42,798 nucleotides of DNA, from positions 1 to 42,798 of the forward strand of contig RSEH01000339.1 of the NCBI GenBank assembly GCA_006503475.1, read 5' to 3'. This stretch comes from Stentor roeselii (taxonomy: Eukaryota > Ciliophora > Heterotrichea > Heterotrichida > Stentoridae). Positions 33,354 through 42,798 of this stretch are shown piece after piece. Numbering within the stretch: the stretch's first letter is position 1; every line of letters begins with the position of its first letter. Below the pieces are notes generated by a model. The model was not told where the DNA came from. It searched no databases and worked only from the letters and a program-made list of their open reading frames with translations. Position numbers and translations under genes: made by a program.

Positions 33354-36300
33354 ATGTCTTTTCTCAGATTAATGACTTTGATGGTCTTCGGGAGACCTGA
33401 AGTAATATTTGGGAAGAAACAATTTGAAACAGGCAACTCAAGATTTAAATTACTACTCAAAGGTAGATTGATCTCTTTTGAGCTGCACTGTTCGAGCGAA
33501 TCTTTTGACTTTACAGAGAAAAACCTCATCGAAGCCCTTACAAGTAAAGAAGATGAAACATTTCAGGAGGAACTGGAGGACTACGACAACTCGAAGACCT
33601 GTGAAAAGTACTTCACTCTACCAGATATTCATGAAAAGTACTTTGATGGTTGGATTGGGATTAGCTTCGATTCAAGTTCAAAATCACGAAAGACTAGATG
33701 TTTTGATAAAGATGCTTCATTTTTTGTTTTAGAGTTGAACCATGAAAAAATAAACACTTTAGTCAGTGCTTTAGGAAGTATTTTACATTCTGAGTCGCGG
33801 AAAGAATTAACTTTGGGATTTTTGTTATTCACAGAGGAGTCAATAGTGAGCTTTCAGAATTATAAGAAGCATCAGCGTCATAGCATTGACCTTGTTTGCA
33901 AAGAGGGTAAATTTTTAAATACCAATCATGAATGCACTTCATGTGCACTAGGATGCCTTCAATGTGAAAATTTTGAATTTTGCTTGAAATGTCGTGAAGG
34001 TTACTATTTTGATGAAGGCTTGTGTTTGACTTGTCATAAAAGCTGCTTCACTTGTGCTGACTCATCGCCTTGCATCGGGTTTATTGAAGGCTATCAAGAA
34101 AGAATAAGAAGATCTTTACTTGAAAGAAGCTGTCATGACGGGTGTTTCAAAGATTTCAACTTTCCATGCTTATTTTCTCAAGATTTTTGTGACGTTTGTG
34201 ATTCGATGACTCTGGAGCCAAGAATGTATTATCCTGATTTGTCTTTATATGTTTGTGATTCTTCGAACAGATGTTATTCTAATTGTCTTAAATGTGATTT
34301 GGTGTGCATTTTATGCAAAAAAGGCTTTAGTCTTGTTGATGGAAAATGCAAATGCAGTAATGAATGTCAAATTTGTTATCCTGGTTGTGTGAAATGTGAA
34401 GAAAATCAATGTATCAAGTGTAGTCTTGGATTTTATCTAGTTTCTTGGGGGTGCCTTACTTGTGGAGCTAATGGATGCTTGAAATCTAAGGAATGTATGA
34501 CTGGATATTATATTGATTGGGGAAAATGTCTAGAGTGTAAATATCCTTGCTTACAATGTTTAGATTATTTGGATTGCACTGAATGCGATGTTGGTTATTT
34601 CCTTATGAATGGAGAATGTCAAGGATGTGAACAAAATTGCTTAAAATGTCTCAATTACACTTACTGCCTTAAATGTGATTTATATTCTGATTTGAAATTA
34701 TCAAGATGTATTAAAAAACCTTACATCCCTTATTGCAGTTCATACCTTAATGAAACACACTGCGCAAATTGTATCAATTCTTATTACTTAGATTCTGGAC
34801 AGTGTTTAAACTGTGGTCTAAAATGTCAGAGCTGTTCAAAACGATATGATTGCAATGAGTGTTCTATAAAAAATATTACTCCATATGATGGTAATTGTTA
34901 TGATTGTGATAATAAATGTGAAAAATGCTTATATAACCAGATATGCACAAAATGCGAAGAAAATTACTTTTTATCAGATGATATATGCGTTATGTCGGAT
35001 ATATTGAAATGTAAAACATTCTTGGATATGAATAGCTGTGCTGAATGTTTTCCAGATTATTTTTTATATTTTGGAAGATGCTACCCATGTATTTATCCCT
35101 GTGTAAAATGTTTAAGCGTATATACATGCTTAGAGTGCTCGGATAACGATTATTTGGATCAAGGCTTATGCATATATTTTATGGATGAAAATTGCTTGAG
35201 ATACTACAATAAATCTTATTGTATCGAGTGTATTGATGGCTATTTTGTAAAATCAGGAAAGTGCATTTCATGTGAATATCCATGTTTGAGATGTCTGGAT
35301 GAAATTAACTGTCTTGAATGTGATAGTGATTATCTTTCTCCAATCATAAATAGATGTAGCTATTGTGACTATTATTGTTCAATTTGTACTAATCTAACTC
35401 ACTGCAGTGAATGTTCAGAATCAAGCATGTATTTAGATTCAGGTAGATGTCTGCCTTGCAGTGATGGTTGTTCAGCGTGCAATTCGAGAGATAATTGTAC
35501 AGAGTGTCTATCTGGTTATTATATAAAATCAGGAAAATGCTATGAATGTGCTAAAAATTGCAAAATATGTTTAGATGAAAATAGATGCCTTGTGTGTAAA
35601 ACGATTTATAAATTAACTTATGGAAAATGTTATCAAATTTCGTTTTGTTTAAAGTTTACAAAGGATAGTGAATGTGAGGTTTGCTACTTAAAGTTTTATT
35701 TAGATTCTGGGTCTTGCTATGCTTGTGGCGTTAACTGCTTTAAGTGTATAAATAAAAAATCCTGCCTTGAATGCGACGAGGGCTACTATTTATATTTAGA
35801 ACACTGTTATTTTTGTGGATATGGATGCAAAGTATGTTCAGACAAACATAGCTGCACAACCTGTAGCGATAAATATTATTTGTATAATGAAAAATGCTTT
35901 TCCTGCAGTTTAAATTGCTTGAGGTGTTCAAAAGATGGAAAGTGCACTATGTGTAATAGTAAATCATATTTGATAGAAGGATATTGCTATAGTTGCTCTT
36001 TCCCTTGCCTTGAATGTGGAATTTCAAATAATTGCCTTAAATGCAGCAGTGCCTATTATTTAGAATCAGATAAATGCTTAAGATGTGGAAAACTATGTCA
36101 AAATTGCGACTCAAAATCAAATTGCTATAATTGTATATTGGGGTCATATTTAGAATCAGGAATGTGCTTTCCTTGTGCTAATAATTGTTATATGTGTATC
36201 AGCCATGATATATGCCTTTTTTGTATGGCATCATATTATTTGGAAGATGGTAAATGCTATTCATGCCCAGAAAACTGTAGTTTCTGCTTAACGAAATTCC

Positions 36301-39300
36301 ATTGTTTCGATTGCGTAAAGTCCTATTTCCTTTATCATGTTGAGTGTTTAAGTTGCCCTCAAAATTGCTTAAACTGCTTCAATTCGACTTTTTGTCTTTT
36401 ATGTGAGTCCAGCTATTATTTAAAATCTGGTACATGCTACTCATGCGATATTAATTGTTATATGTGCAAAGATAAAAATGAATGCACTCACTGTATTAGT
36501 GGATATTACTTAAACGATGGTATATGCAACAAATGTGGACCTAATTGTTGGAGATGTGAAAATCCTAAAATTTGTCTAGAATGCCACAATGATAACTACT
36601 ATTTAGATATGAGTGGAGAGTGTCTAAAATGCAAACCAGGAATGAGGTGGGTTCAATATAATGATATTAATAGTTTGACTGTCAATAATAAAATAATGAA
36701 AATCTGTTTCAATAAATTTCTGAATTTTACAAATGAAGAAGATTTAAGGACTATTTCACCTATGCTTGAACTACTGAAAAATCAAATAGAAAGTAAAGAA
36801 AACTGTTTTTATTTTGATTTAAAGCCAAGCTTTCCATTTGATGATGAAATTTATTTATTTCTTGAAGAAATCCAAATTGATAAAAAAGTGTGTAACATTT
36901 ATAATTCCAATAATCCACAAAGTATCAAAATAAATTACATCTCAGAAAAACCGAATCCTATTGTTTTTATGCAACTTAATATAGTATCACTTCCAAATCT
37001 CAATAACAGTTGTGATGTCACTAAGCAATTTTACTTTGATGCCTCTTCATCCTTCAGTAAATATCAAACGAATCTAAATTTTTCCTGGAGTATTTCAATA
37101 AACTCGCATGAGCCTATAATATATGGTAATTACAAAAATTTAAAGATAAAACTGACAAATGTAGAGAAAATTTCAGCGAATTTAACTGTCAAAACTTCAT
37201 TTAATACAAGTGATTCAATTATTAAAAGCTGGGAATTCGAACTGAATAAAGATATTGCAATTGAAATTGGTGATGTAATAATATGCAAAAAATCAATGGA
37301 TTGTGAGATATTAATTGATAGATTGATTTTTTGCACTGATGTAAAGTATATAAAATATAAATGGAGAATAAACAAAGTTAATTTAGATCAAGATAGGCAT
37401 TCGCTTATTGTTTATAAAAATAATCTAGATTCAGGTACTTACAATTGCACATTAAGCATTGAATATGATTCATTTAAAACATCCACAAAAAACTTTACAC
37501 TTATCATATTGCCTGAACCTTTGAAAATCTATTTTAATAGATCTCCAGGAAATATCTCAAGTCAAGATGATCTTATCTTAGATGTATCTGAATCAATCAA
37601 CCCAAATGCGAAATTGCTTGCCTTGCGTTATCTACAAGAATCTCAATTTCGTTCGTTAAGCACTAAAGATTCAGATCTGGTTCTTTTCAATTGGGAATGC
37701 TTATTCCTGTCAAGTAAAAAATCATCGAAAAAATATAGCAAGTGCCCAAATAATGAAGAATCTGTTGAATCCAAATTGATTATTTCGAAAGAAAATCTTA
37801 TAAATTTCAATCAAATTTCAATAAAACTTGGTGTTAACTCCAATAACCAATCTGAATCTTACTATTTCAATGCAAGCATTTCGAGTGAAATAATTCCTTT
37901 AGTCAATATTTTTGAATTTTATACAAAAGGGAAGCCAAATAAGTTCCCTATCTTGAAAACAACTGTATTAGCAGCTGATGTAATATCAATCAATGATAAT
38001 GATATTGCAAAATGGTCTATAGAAAAATTTATTGAATATTCAGGATACTTAATTGAGATTAAACCTGATGAAATAGGATTGAATGAAGGAACTTTTTATC
38101 ATTTAAAGTTTAACCTGGCAAATGAAAGTAGAACTTTAGAGTTTTATTATGATTTCGAAGTCAATCAAAGACCTCGACACGGATCTTTTGTTGTTGACCC
38201 TAGTTCAGGAGAAGAATTTAAGGATATCTTCACTTTTATTGCTAAAAAATGGGAAGATGTTGATTTACCATTAAGATATTATTTCGCTTATGGTGACAAT
38301 TCAAGTGAAATATTACTAAGAATGAGTCTTTTAGATACTTATTCTACTACATTAAAAATGCTCTTCGGAAATACTTTTGCTAATTGTAGAGTTTATGACG
38401 CTCTGGAAGACTTTACAAGTAAAAAATTCAGTATTCAAATCACTGAAACCAATCAAATTGAAAATATTATCAAAGATATTTTTACAGATATTGAACCTCC
38501 TTCAAGTATTCCTGTTAAAGTCACTCATATTTTAATAGCAACACTTTTTCGAGGCAATAATTACTCTCAAAACGATTCAACTATAAATCAACAAATATAT
38601 GAAAGTTCTATTAATCATATCAACATATTCATCAACACAAGTCAACCTTCTGATTTTTTCATTGATCAATCTTTAGAACTACTTAATTTTTCAACTTTTA
38701 ATTCAGAAATTACTAGAAATAATTCATATAATATCAACTTAGGTCTTGATCTAACAGAAAATTTACTTAAAAAGATAGCGAAAATTGGTATAAATGAAAT
38801 TCAAGCTTCAAAATTCTTTGATGTTATTCAAAATATTCAAGAATTGAATGATGAAATCATAATACAAGATACAGAAAAACTGAAAAGATTCATTAACTTA
38901 ACAACTCTTATAAATTTAGAAATTATGAAAAGGATGAATTATGAGTCGAGTATAAAAATAGACTCAAAGAATATTCAGTCTTTTATTTCTGTGATAAAAA
39001 ATAAAAACAGAAAGGAAATTATTTCAGGTCTAAATTATTCCGCTCACATCCCAGCTGATCTTGAATTAGAATGTGAACCTGAAGATTTACTTGGAATTGT
39101 TCACACCCAATTCAAAGAAACTTCAAAAAATTCAATGCATTATTTAGTTTCTTTAAGTATATTCAATAAGTCAGATGATTCATTCGAGATTTCTGTGAAA
39201 TCCAGCAAAAGTAGAATAGTTGCCCAAATACCAATAAGCCAAGATGCTGATGATGTGAAAAATGGGGCTTGTTACTACTTCGATGAAGTTGAAGGAGAAT

Positions 39301-40628
39301 GGAGAACTGATGGATGTAATAAAATAGTATCTGATCCAATTATTGCTGCTTCTGAAGATGCTGTTTTATGCTCTTGCAATCATTTAACCACTTTTGGGTA
39401 TGGAATATTCAAAAGATCATCTCACAAAAGCCATGGAGTTGAAGAATTTACAATCAATACTTTTAGTCTTCCAGGGTTCATCTTGCCAATTATTCTGTTA
39501 TTCATCATGTTTCTTACTTTACTAAGAGCTAAGTTTTTTCAAAAGACTAAAAATAAAATTCAAAGTTCAAATACTCTCGAAAATCAGAAAGAATCATCAT
39601 TTGAAATTGATGATGTTAAAAAATATGAGAAAAATAATCAAAAGGTTTTCAGGAACAACTATGAAAGAAAAACTGGAAAGCATAACCCTGTAAATTTTTC
39701 ATTCGGGATTTCTTCACAAGAACAGAACCATGAAAAAACTCTTGAACAATCTTCTGATAGAAACTTAACTATCGATCTTGACTCACCTATTGAAGATCAA
39801 TCAAATACAGAAATTTATTTTAATGAAGAAAAATCTAAAATTTCTGAAAATCCAGAAACAGGATTCGATGATGATATTGAAGAAGTAAAAGAAAAAAGTA
39901 TATCAGAAAACTATCCGTCTCAGCTTGATAAGCCAGCATTTTTGTCGGAACCTAAAGAATTATCTAGCATGAATCTGATTCAAAAGATCTCAAAACTTTT
40001 TATTTTATATAGTCATCACTGTAAAATAATTTCAGTGGTTATTTTGAACAAATCAGTTAACATAAAATACTACAAAATAACAAAAATATTTTTGATATTC
40101 TTTTTAAAATTACTTTTTGATGCTCTTTTCTTCGATTTTAATTACCGAAAACAGAAAGTAAAAAACTTTGAGAGTATACTGGAAAATAGTTTACAAAGTT
40201 TTATTGCTATCACAGTTCTTTTCACTTCAGCAATAATTACTGGAGTTAAAATAATTTTGTATATCATAGAAGTATTACTTGTTAAAAGAACAATAAAGTA
40301 TCTTTATATGGTTTTACCTGTTATTAATATATTGATCAATGTGTACTTAGTTTATAAAGTCTCTTGCTTGTCCACAGCATTCGGAAAAAAAATCAGCAGG
40401 TATTTATTAATTTGTTTTTTAATCAGTATTTTTACTGAAATACTGATCTTTGAACCTGTTTCTAGTATTTTATTGAAAACGATCACGAAAGTCCTGAAAA
40501 AATCTGAAGTCCTTCAAATGCTTTACAGAAAAACTTTATTTTGGAGATTTTTTAGATGTAAAACTTGTAAAAATTGCATGAATGGGCTAAGCTGTGATAG
40601 TTGCATAATATGCTTAAACTGCAACTGA
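33354..40628 (+). CDS. Cys-rich repeat / REJ-like / GPS membrane protein, polycystin-1-like
   Basis: 2424 residues. The ATG at 33354 gives only a weak hydrophobic leader (SFLRLMTLMVFG), so an unseen upstream exon is possible. Residues about 1-190 form an N-terminal domain I do not recognise. About 24 Cys-rich modules (GFR/furin-like) fill residues 193-1094. Residues about 1190-1700 look REJ-like (F-D-A-S-S-S, SWSI, FNWEC). A GPS-type motif CSCNHLTTFGYG sits near 2005-2016, with the usual HL-T autocleavage site of GAIN domains. Then follow membrane segment 1 (2036-2060), a charged cytoplasmic loop of about 180 residues, segments near 2243-2262, 2280-2310, 2316-2340 and 2349-2372, and a final Cys cluster (KTCKNC, CDSC, CLNC). 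There is no PLAT, polycystin (TOP) or pore region, so it resembles the front half of polycystin-1. The frame ends in TGA, two codons before a TAG. Role as receptor or adhesion protein is inference. Confidence 0.88.
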   Translation: MSFLRLMTLMVFGRPEVIFGKKQFETGNSRFKLLLKGRLISFELHCSSESFDFTEKNLIEALTSKEDETFQEELEDYDNSKTCEKYFTLPDIHEKYFDGWIGISFDSSSKSRKTRCFDKDASFFVLELNHEKINTLVSALGSILHSESRKELTLGFLLFTEESIVSFQNYKKHQRHSIDLVCKEGKFLNTNHECTSCALGCLQCENFEFCLKCREGYYFDEGLCLTCHKSCFTCADSSPCIGFIEGYQERIRRSLLERSCHDGCFKDFNFPCLFSQDFCDVCDSMTLEPRMYYPDLSLYVCDSSNRCYSNCLKCDLVCILCKKGFSLVDGKCKCSNECQICYPGCVKCEENQCIKCSLGFYLVSWGCLTCGANGCLKSKECMTGYYIDWGKCLECKYPCLQCLDYLDCTECDVGYFLMNGECQGCEQNCLKCLNYTYCLKCDLYSDLKLSRCIKKPYIPYCSSYLNETHCANCINSYYLDSGQCLNCGLKCQSCSKRYDCNECSIKNITPYDGNCYDCDNKCEKCLYNQICTKCEENYFLSDDICVMSDILKCKTFLDMNSCAECFPDYFLYFGRCYPCIYPCVKCLSVYTCLECSDNDYLDQGLCIYFMDENCLRYYNKSYCIECIDGYFVKSGKCISCEYPCLRCLDEINCLECDSDYLSPIINRCSYCDYYCSICTNLTHCSECSESSMYLDSGRCLPCSDGCSACNSRDNCTECLSGYYIKSGKCYECAKNCKICLDENRCLVCKTIYKLTYGKCYQISFCLKFTKDSECEVCYLKFYLDSGSCYACGVNCFKCINKKSCLECDEGYYLYLEHCYFCGYGCKVCSDKHSCTTCSDKYYLYNEKCFSCSLNCLRCSKDGKCTMCNSKSYLIEGYCYSCSFPCLECGISNNCLKCSSAYYLESDKCLRCGKLCQNCDSKSNCYNCILGSYLESGMCFPCANNCYMCISHDICLFCMASYYLEDGKCYSCPENCSFCLTKFHCFDCVKSYFLYHVECLSCPQNCLNCFNSTFCLLCESSYYLKSGTCYSCDINCYMCKDKNECTHCISGYYLNDGICNKCGPNCWRCENPKICLECHNDNYYLDMSGECLKCKPGMRWVQYNDINSLTVNNKIMKICFNKFLNFTNEEDLRTISPMLELLKNQIESKENCFYFDLKPSFPFDDEIYLFLEEIQIDKKVCNIYNSNNPQSIKINYISEKPNPIVFMQLNIVSLPNLNNSCDVTKQFYFDASSSFSKYQTNLNFSWSISINSHEPIIYGNYKNLKIKLTNVEKISANLTVKTSFNTSDSIIKSWEFELNKDIAIEIGDVIICKKSMDCEILIDRLIFCTDVKYIKYKWRINKVNLDQDRHSLIVYKNNLDSGTYNCTLSIEYDSFKTSTKNFTLIILPEPLKIYFNRSPGNISSQDDLILDVSESINPNAKLLALRYLQESQFRSLSTKDSDLVLFNWECLFLSSKKSSKKYSKCPNNEESVESKLIISKENLINFNQISIKLGVNSNNQSESYYFNASISSEIIPLVNIFEFYTKGKPNKFPILKTTVLAADVISINDNDIAKWSIEKFIEYSGYLIEIKPDEIGLNEGTFYHLKFNLANESRTLEFYYDFEVNQRPRHGSFVVDPSSGEEFKDIFTFIAKKWEDVDLPLRYYFAYGDNSSEILLRMSLLDTYSTTLKMLFGNTFANCRVYDALEDFTSKKFSIQITETNQIENIIKDIFTDIEPPSSIPVKVTHILIATLFRGNNYSQNDSTINQQIYESSINHINIFINTSQPSDFFIDQSLELLNFSTFNSEITRNNSYNINLGLDLTENLLKKIAKIGINEIQASKFFDVIQNIQELNDEIIIQDTEKLKRFINLTTLINLEIMKRMNYESSIKIDSKNIQSFISVIKNKNRKEIISGLNYSAHIPADLELECEPEDLLGIVHTQFKETSKNSMHYLVSLSIFNKSDDSFEISVKSSKSRIVAQIPISQDADDVKNGACYYFDEVEGEWRTDGCNKIVSDPIIAASEDAVLCSCNHLTTFGYGIFKRSSHKSHGVEEFTINTFSLPGFILPIILLFIMFLTLLRAKFFQKTKNKIQSSNTLENQKESSFEIDDVKKYEKNNQKVFRNNYERKTGKHNPVNFSFGISSQEQNHEKTLEQSSDRNLTIDLDSPIEDQSNTEIYFNEEKSKISENPETGFDDDIEEVKEKSISENYPSQLDKPAFLSEPKELSSMNLIQKISKLFILYSHHCKIISVVILNKSVNIKYYKITKIFLIFFLKLLFDALFFDFNYRKQKVKNFESILENSLQSFIAITVLFTSAIITGVKIILYIIEVLLVKRTIKYLYMVLPVINILINVYLVYKVSCLSTAFGKKISRYLLICFLISIFTEILIFEPVSSILLKTITKVLKKSEVLQMLYRKTLFWRFFRCKTCKNCMNGLSCDSCIICLNCN
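33932..36640 (+). repeat. About 24 Cys-rich modules of roughly 30-31 residues
   Basis: Consensus C-x2-C-x6-C-x2-C-x(4)-YYL-x-SGKC-x2-C, regular from about nt 35280 to 36540, with longer spacers in several earlier units. Similar to growth-factor-receptor Cys-rich repeats that are abundant in ciliate surface proteins. DNA copies are diverged, so this is an old expansion, in contrast to the WD40 repeat at 11715. Confidence 0.9.
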
Positions 40629-41696
40629 ATAAATTAGTTTAGTCAGAATAATTTAGGATTTTAATTTCATTAAAAACTTGCCTAAATAAACTTGATAAAC
40701 TTCCTTAAATATTTACCTTAAACTAGATTATGTTGTTTAATAGTTATATTACTTTGAGAGATTATAAATATATTTACAAGACTTTCCAAATGAAAAAAAT
40801 GCTGGTTAATCATTTTTTGATTCGATCTATAAGATGAATATAACAACATTTGAATTATCTTAATCTTAGAATCCTTGATTTCAATCTCAAGCACTAAAAT
40901 TAAATATTGCTCCAAAATATTAAATTTTACATAAACACCTTGTAATATCAACTTTAATCATTAAGAGATGTGACTCAAATTAAAAATATTAACAAGAATG
41001 ACATAGAAACACGAAATGATTGGATCTAGAAAAGAAAAATTGCATTCTAAAAAATTACTATTGGACGAATTCCAAAAAAAAAAATAAATATAGGATGTGA
41101 AAAATCACTAAGAGAAAAACATAGTTTATTAAAAGAATTGAGATTTTTAACAATAAAATAAGAAAATTATTAAAAAAAGTACCAAAAAAACCAAATCTAA
41201 TTAATTGAAGAAGATTTAAACATGAAAGATGTAAAGAATGCAAACAGGAACTAATTAATTGATAGAACATAATACTACAATCTAAAAGAATTAATATTTT
41301 TCATTCAAGTAATTAACCATTATTTTAAAGGTCGTTGAATTGAGGATATGATAAAAATAAAAAATTAAAAAAATAAAAACTAAGTAATTTAAATTTTGAA
41401 TGACTGAACTGTTAAGATTCATTGTCTCTATTTGGCTAAGTATATTTGATTATTCGATATTGATTTTTAAGAGAAATTAAAAAAGTATGTGCAGCGAAAG
41501 CAGCATTGTTTTATCTTTGAAATCTTAGTACTTTATAATAATTACCTTGGCAGTTGATTGTGATGAATATCTTCAAAACTATATAATAAGTTCTACAATT
41601 CAAATCTTGAGTGATTCTTCTTTTGGGTAGTAGGGCCGAATTACCCTAATGAATCTTAATTCAAGAAGTGTAAAAGTATTCACTTTAATTAATAAT
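40629..41696. other. Intergenic, convergent gene ends
   Basis: 1068 bp, very AT-rich with A-runs (11 A near 41076). Between the Cys-rich receptor gene (+) and the MFS transporter gene (-), so it should hold two 3' UTRs. Nothing else recognised. Confidence 0.55.
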
Positions 41697-42798
41697 CTAA
41701 CGTATGTGATCAGGTCTTGTCTCCTTCAAAAACAGAATAAAAACTCCACCTGAGCAATAGAGAAAAGCGAAAACACAAATAATAATGAAATAGCCTCCAG
41801 AAGTCGAAAGCATAAATCCAGCCAACAAAGGTCCCGCAATCCCTCCACACCTCGAAAACGTGCTGACAAGTCCATATCCCGAAGACCTCACCTGTGTCGG
41901 AAACGATTCAGGTCCAATAGTAAAAATAGCAGCAAATCCAATAAAAGTGAAAAAGTACAAAACAAGAGAAGTCCCAATAGCCTAACTAAACCCTACCAAG
42001 TAAAACTCTCTCAAAAAATAAAACGCGATGCAAACGACTCCAGCAAAAAAAAACCCAATAAAAGTAGTCCACCTTCTTCCAAGCTTGGTTTCGACCATCC
42101 ACGTCCCGATGGCGACTCCAGGGATTCCGATGATCTGTTGAACGACCATAATAATATAAGCTTGTCTTTTAGGCAAAAATCCTAGAAACTCAGGCATGAA
42201 AACTATGAGACCCGAGAAAGTGAGAGTCACGAAACAGAGTCCCTGAATTTCTCTTACAATGCTTAAATTAATCGTCGTCCATCTCAAGTTCCGCCCAAAT
42301 ATTTGCTTCATTATATTCATCAATGAAGGGTTTTCTTCTAAGACTGTCAACATCGATACCTCCTCCCCAATCTGAGAAAGTTCATCGTCTTCAGTAAAAA
42401 TCGAGGAGTTTTCGTCGAATGCGAAGGACTTTTTCAGGTTTGACTGGGAAATTTTGTTTAAAATCGCTTCTGCTTCTTCGAATCTTTGCTTTTCACAGAG
42501 ATAGGCCGGGGTTTCTTCGAGAGAGTATCTCAAAGTTGCGATGATTAAATGGATTATGCACAAAATTCCAGTCGTCATTCGCCAGTTGATTATTGGGGTT
42601 GTGTTTAAATACTCGATCATCAGGGATATCACTGTTGATGTTATTGCTCCTAGGCTTAGGAATAGTGAGAGGAGGGTCAGAACGTATCGGTTTTTGGGAG
42701 GGCAAAATTCAAATAGGATAGTTCCTGTCAAACTTAACTCACCAGACATGCAGAAACCCATGAAAAATAAACAAACTGCAACCATTGCTGGGTTTACG
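41697..42798 (-). CDS. MFS transporter, SLC22/SV2-like, 5'-truncated by window end
   Basis: Membrane transporter of the major facilitator superfamily, 361 residues visible from 41997-42798 joined to 41697-41981; some 130-150 N-terminal residues (first segments and the motif A loop) are outside. The visible part starts in a helix like the SLC22/SV2 fourth segment (MGFCMSGELSLTGTILFEF, P-P-K-N-R), followed by the central loop with EETPAYL and RFEEAEAIL, the GRRWTTFIG loop between segments 8 and 9, and ESFPTQVRSSGYGL with SRCGGIAGPLLAG, a strong SLC22/SV2 signature. It ends with KETRPDHIR and TAG. Substrate could be an organic ion or sugar and cannot be told. It carries one 15-nt phase-0 intron; without splicing the frame stops at TAG. 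Confidence 0.92.
41982..41996 (-). other. 15-nt intron in the MFS gene (GTAGGGTTTAGTTAG on the minus strand)
   Basis: Phase 0, between L of REFYL and A of AIGTSLVLYFF. Removal joins two parts of one MFS fold in frame inside a membrane segment. As in the giant gene, the intron ends with an in-frame TAG. Confidence 0.95.

Noticed and set aside
33402-33416. GTAATATTTGGGAAG as an intron in the Cys-rich receptor
   Set aside because: Length and phase fit but it ends in AAG rather than TAG, lacks the AT-rich centre, and reads as normal coding sequence; left in the CDS.
1-42798. CRISPR arrays, phage, transposase, rRNA or bacterial operon signals
   Set aside because: None seen; gene structure, introns and spacing are eukaryotic.

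Overview
The window looks like macronuclear DNA of a heterotrich ciliate of the Stentor/Blepharisma kind. Reasons: (i) four introns of exactly 15 nt, all starting GTA and ending TTAG, three in one gene and one in another; 15-16 nt introns are known from heterotrichs. (ii) AT-rich DNA with long uninterrupted reading frames and very AT-rich gaps. (iii) Gene families common in ciliates: giant REJ/GPS surface proteins, Cys-rich repeat proteins, ABCC transporters, WD40 fusions and TRP-like channels. Seven of eight reading frames end in TAG. The only two TGA triplets in real frames (one inside a giant gene, one at a gene end two codons before a TAG) leave open whether TGA is a stop, as in Stentor, or a rare Trp codon, as in Blepharisma. 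I cannot settle genus from sequence alone.

Layout, left to right: a 5'-truncated tyrosinase (+); a complete ABCC/MRP-type transporter (-); an AT-rich WD40 protein (-); a 3.2 kb stretch with no gene I can recognise; a WD40-pseudokinase fusion (+); a WD40-ankyrin-like-TRP-type channel fusion (+); a 11.6 kb gene for a secreted/membrane repeat protein with REJ-like domains and several C-terminal membrane segments (+, three 15-nt introns, one in-frame TGA); a 7.3 kb gene for a Cys-rich-repeat/REJ-like/GPS protein with about five membrane segments (+); and a 5'-truncated SLC22/SV2-like MFS transporter (-, one 15-nt intron) running off the right end.

The middle and right part suggests a sensory/surface theme. 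Three successive genes carry WD40 propellers joined to different C-terminal outputs (none recognised, pseudokinase, channel). The channel gene is followed on the same strand by two receptor-like proteins resembling the ectodomain plus first membrane segments of polycystin-1. Whether receptor-like proteins and channel work together is inference. The most distinctive observation is that the three introns of the giant gene sit at the same place (after the P-I dipeptide, phase 0) in successive copies of a protein repeat, so intron and repeat unit appear to have been duplicated together.
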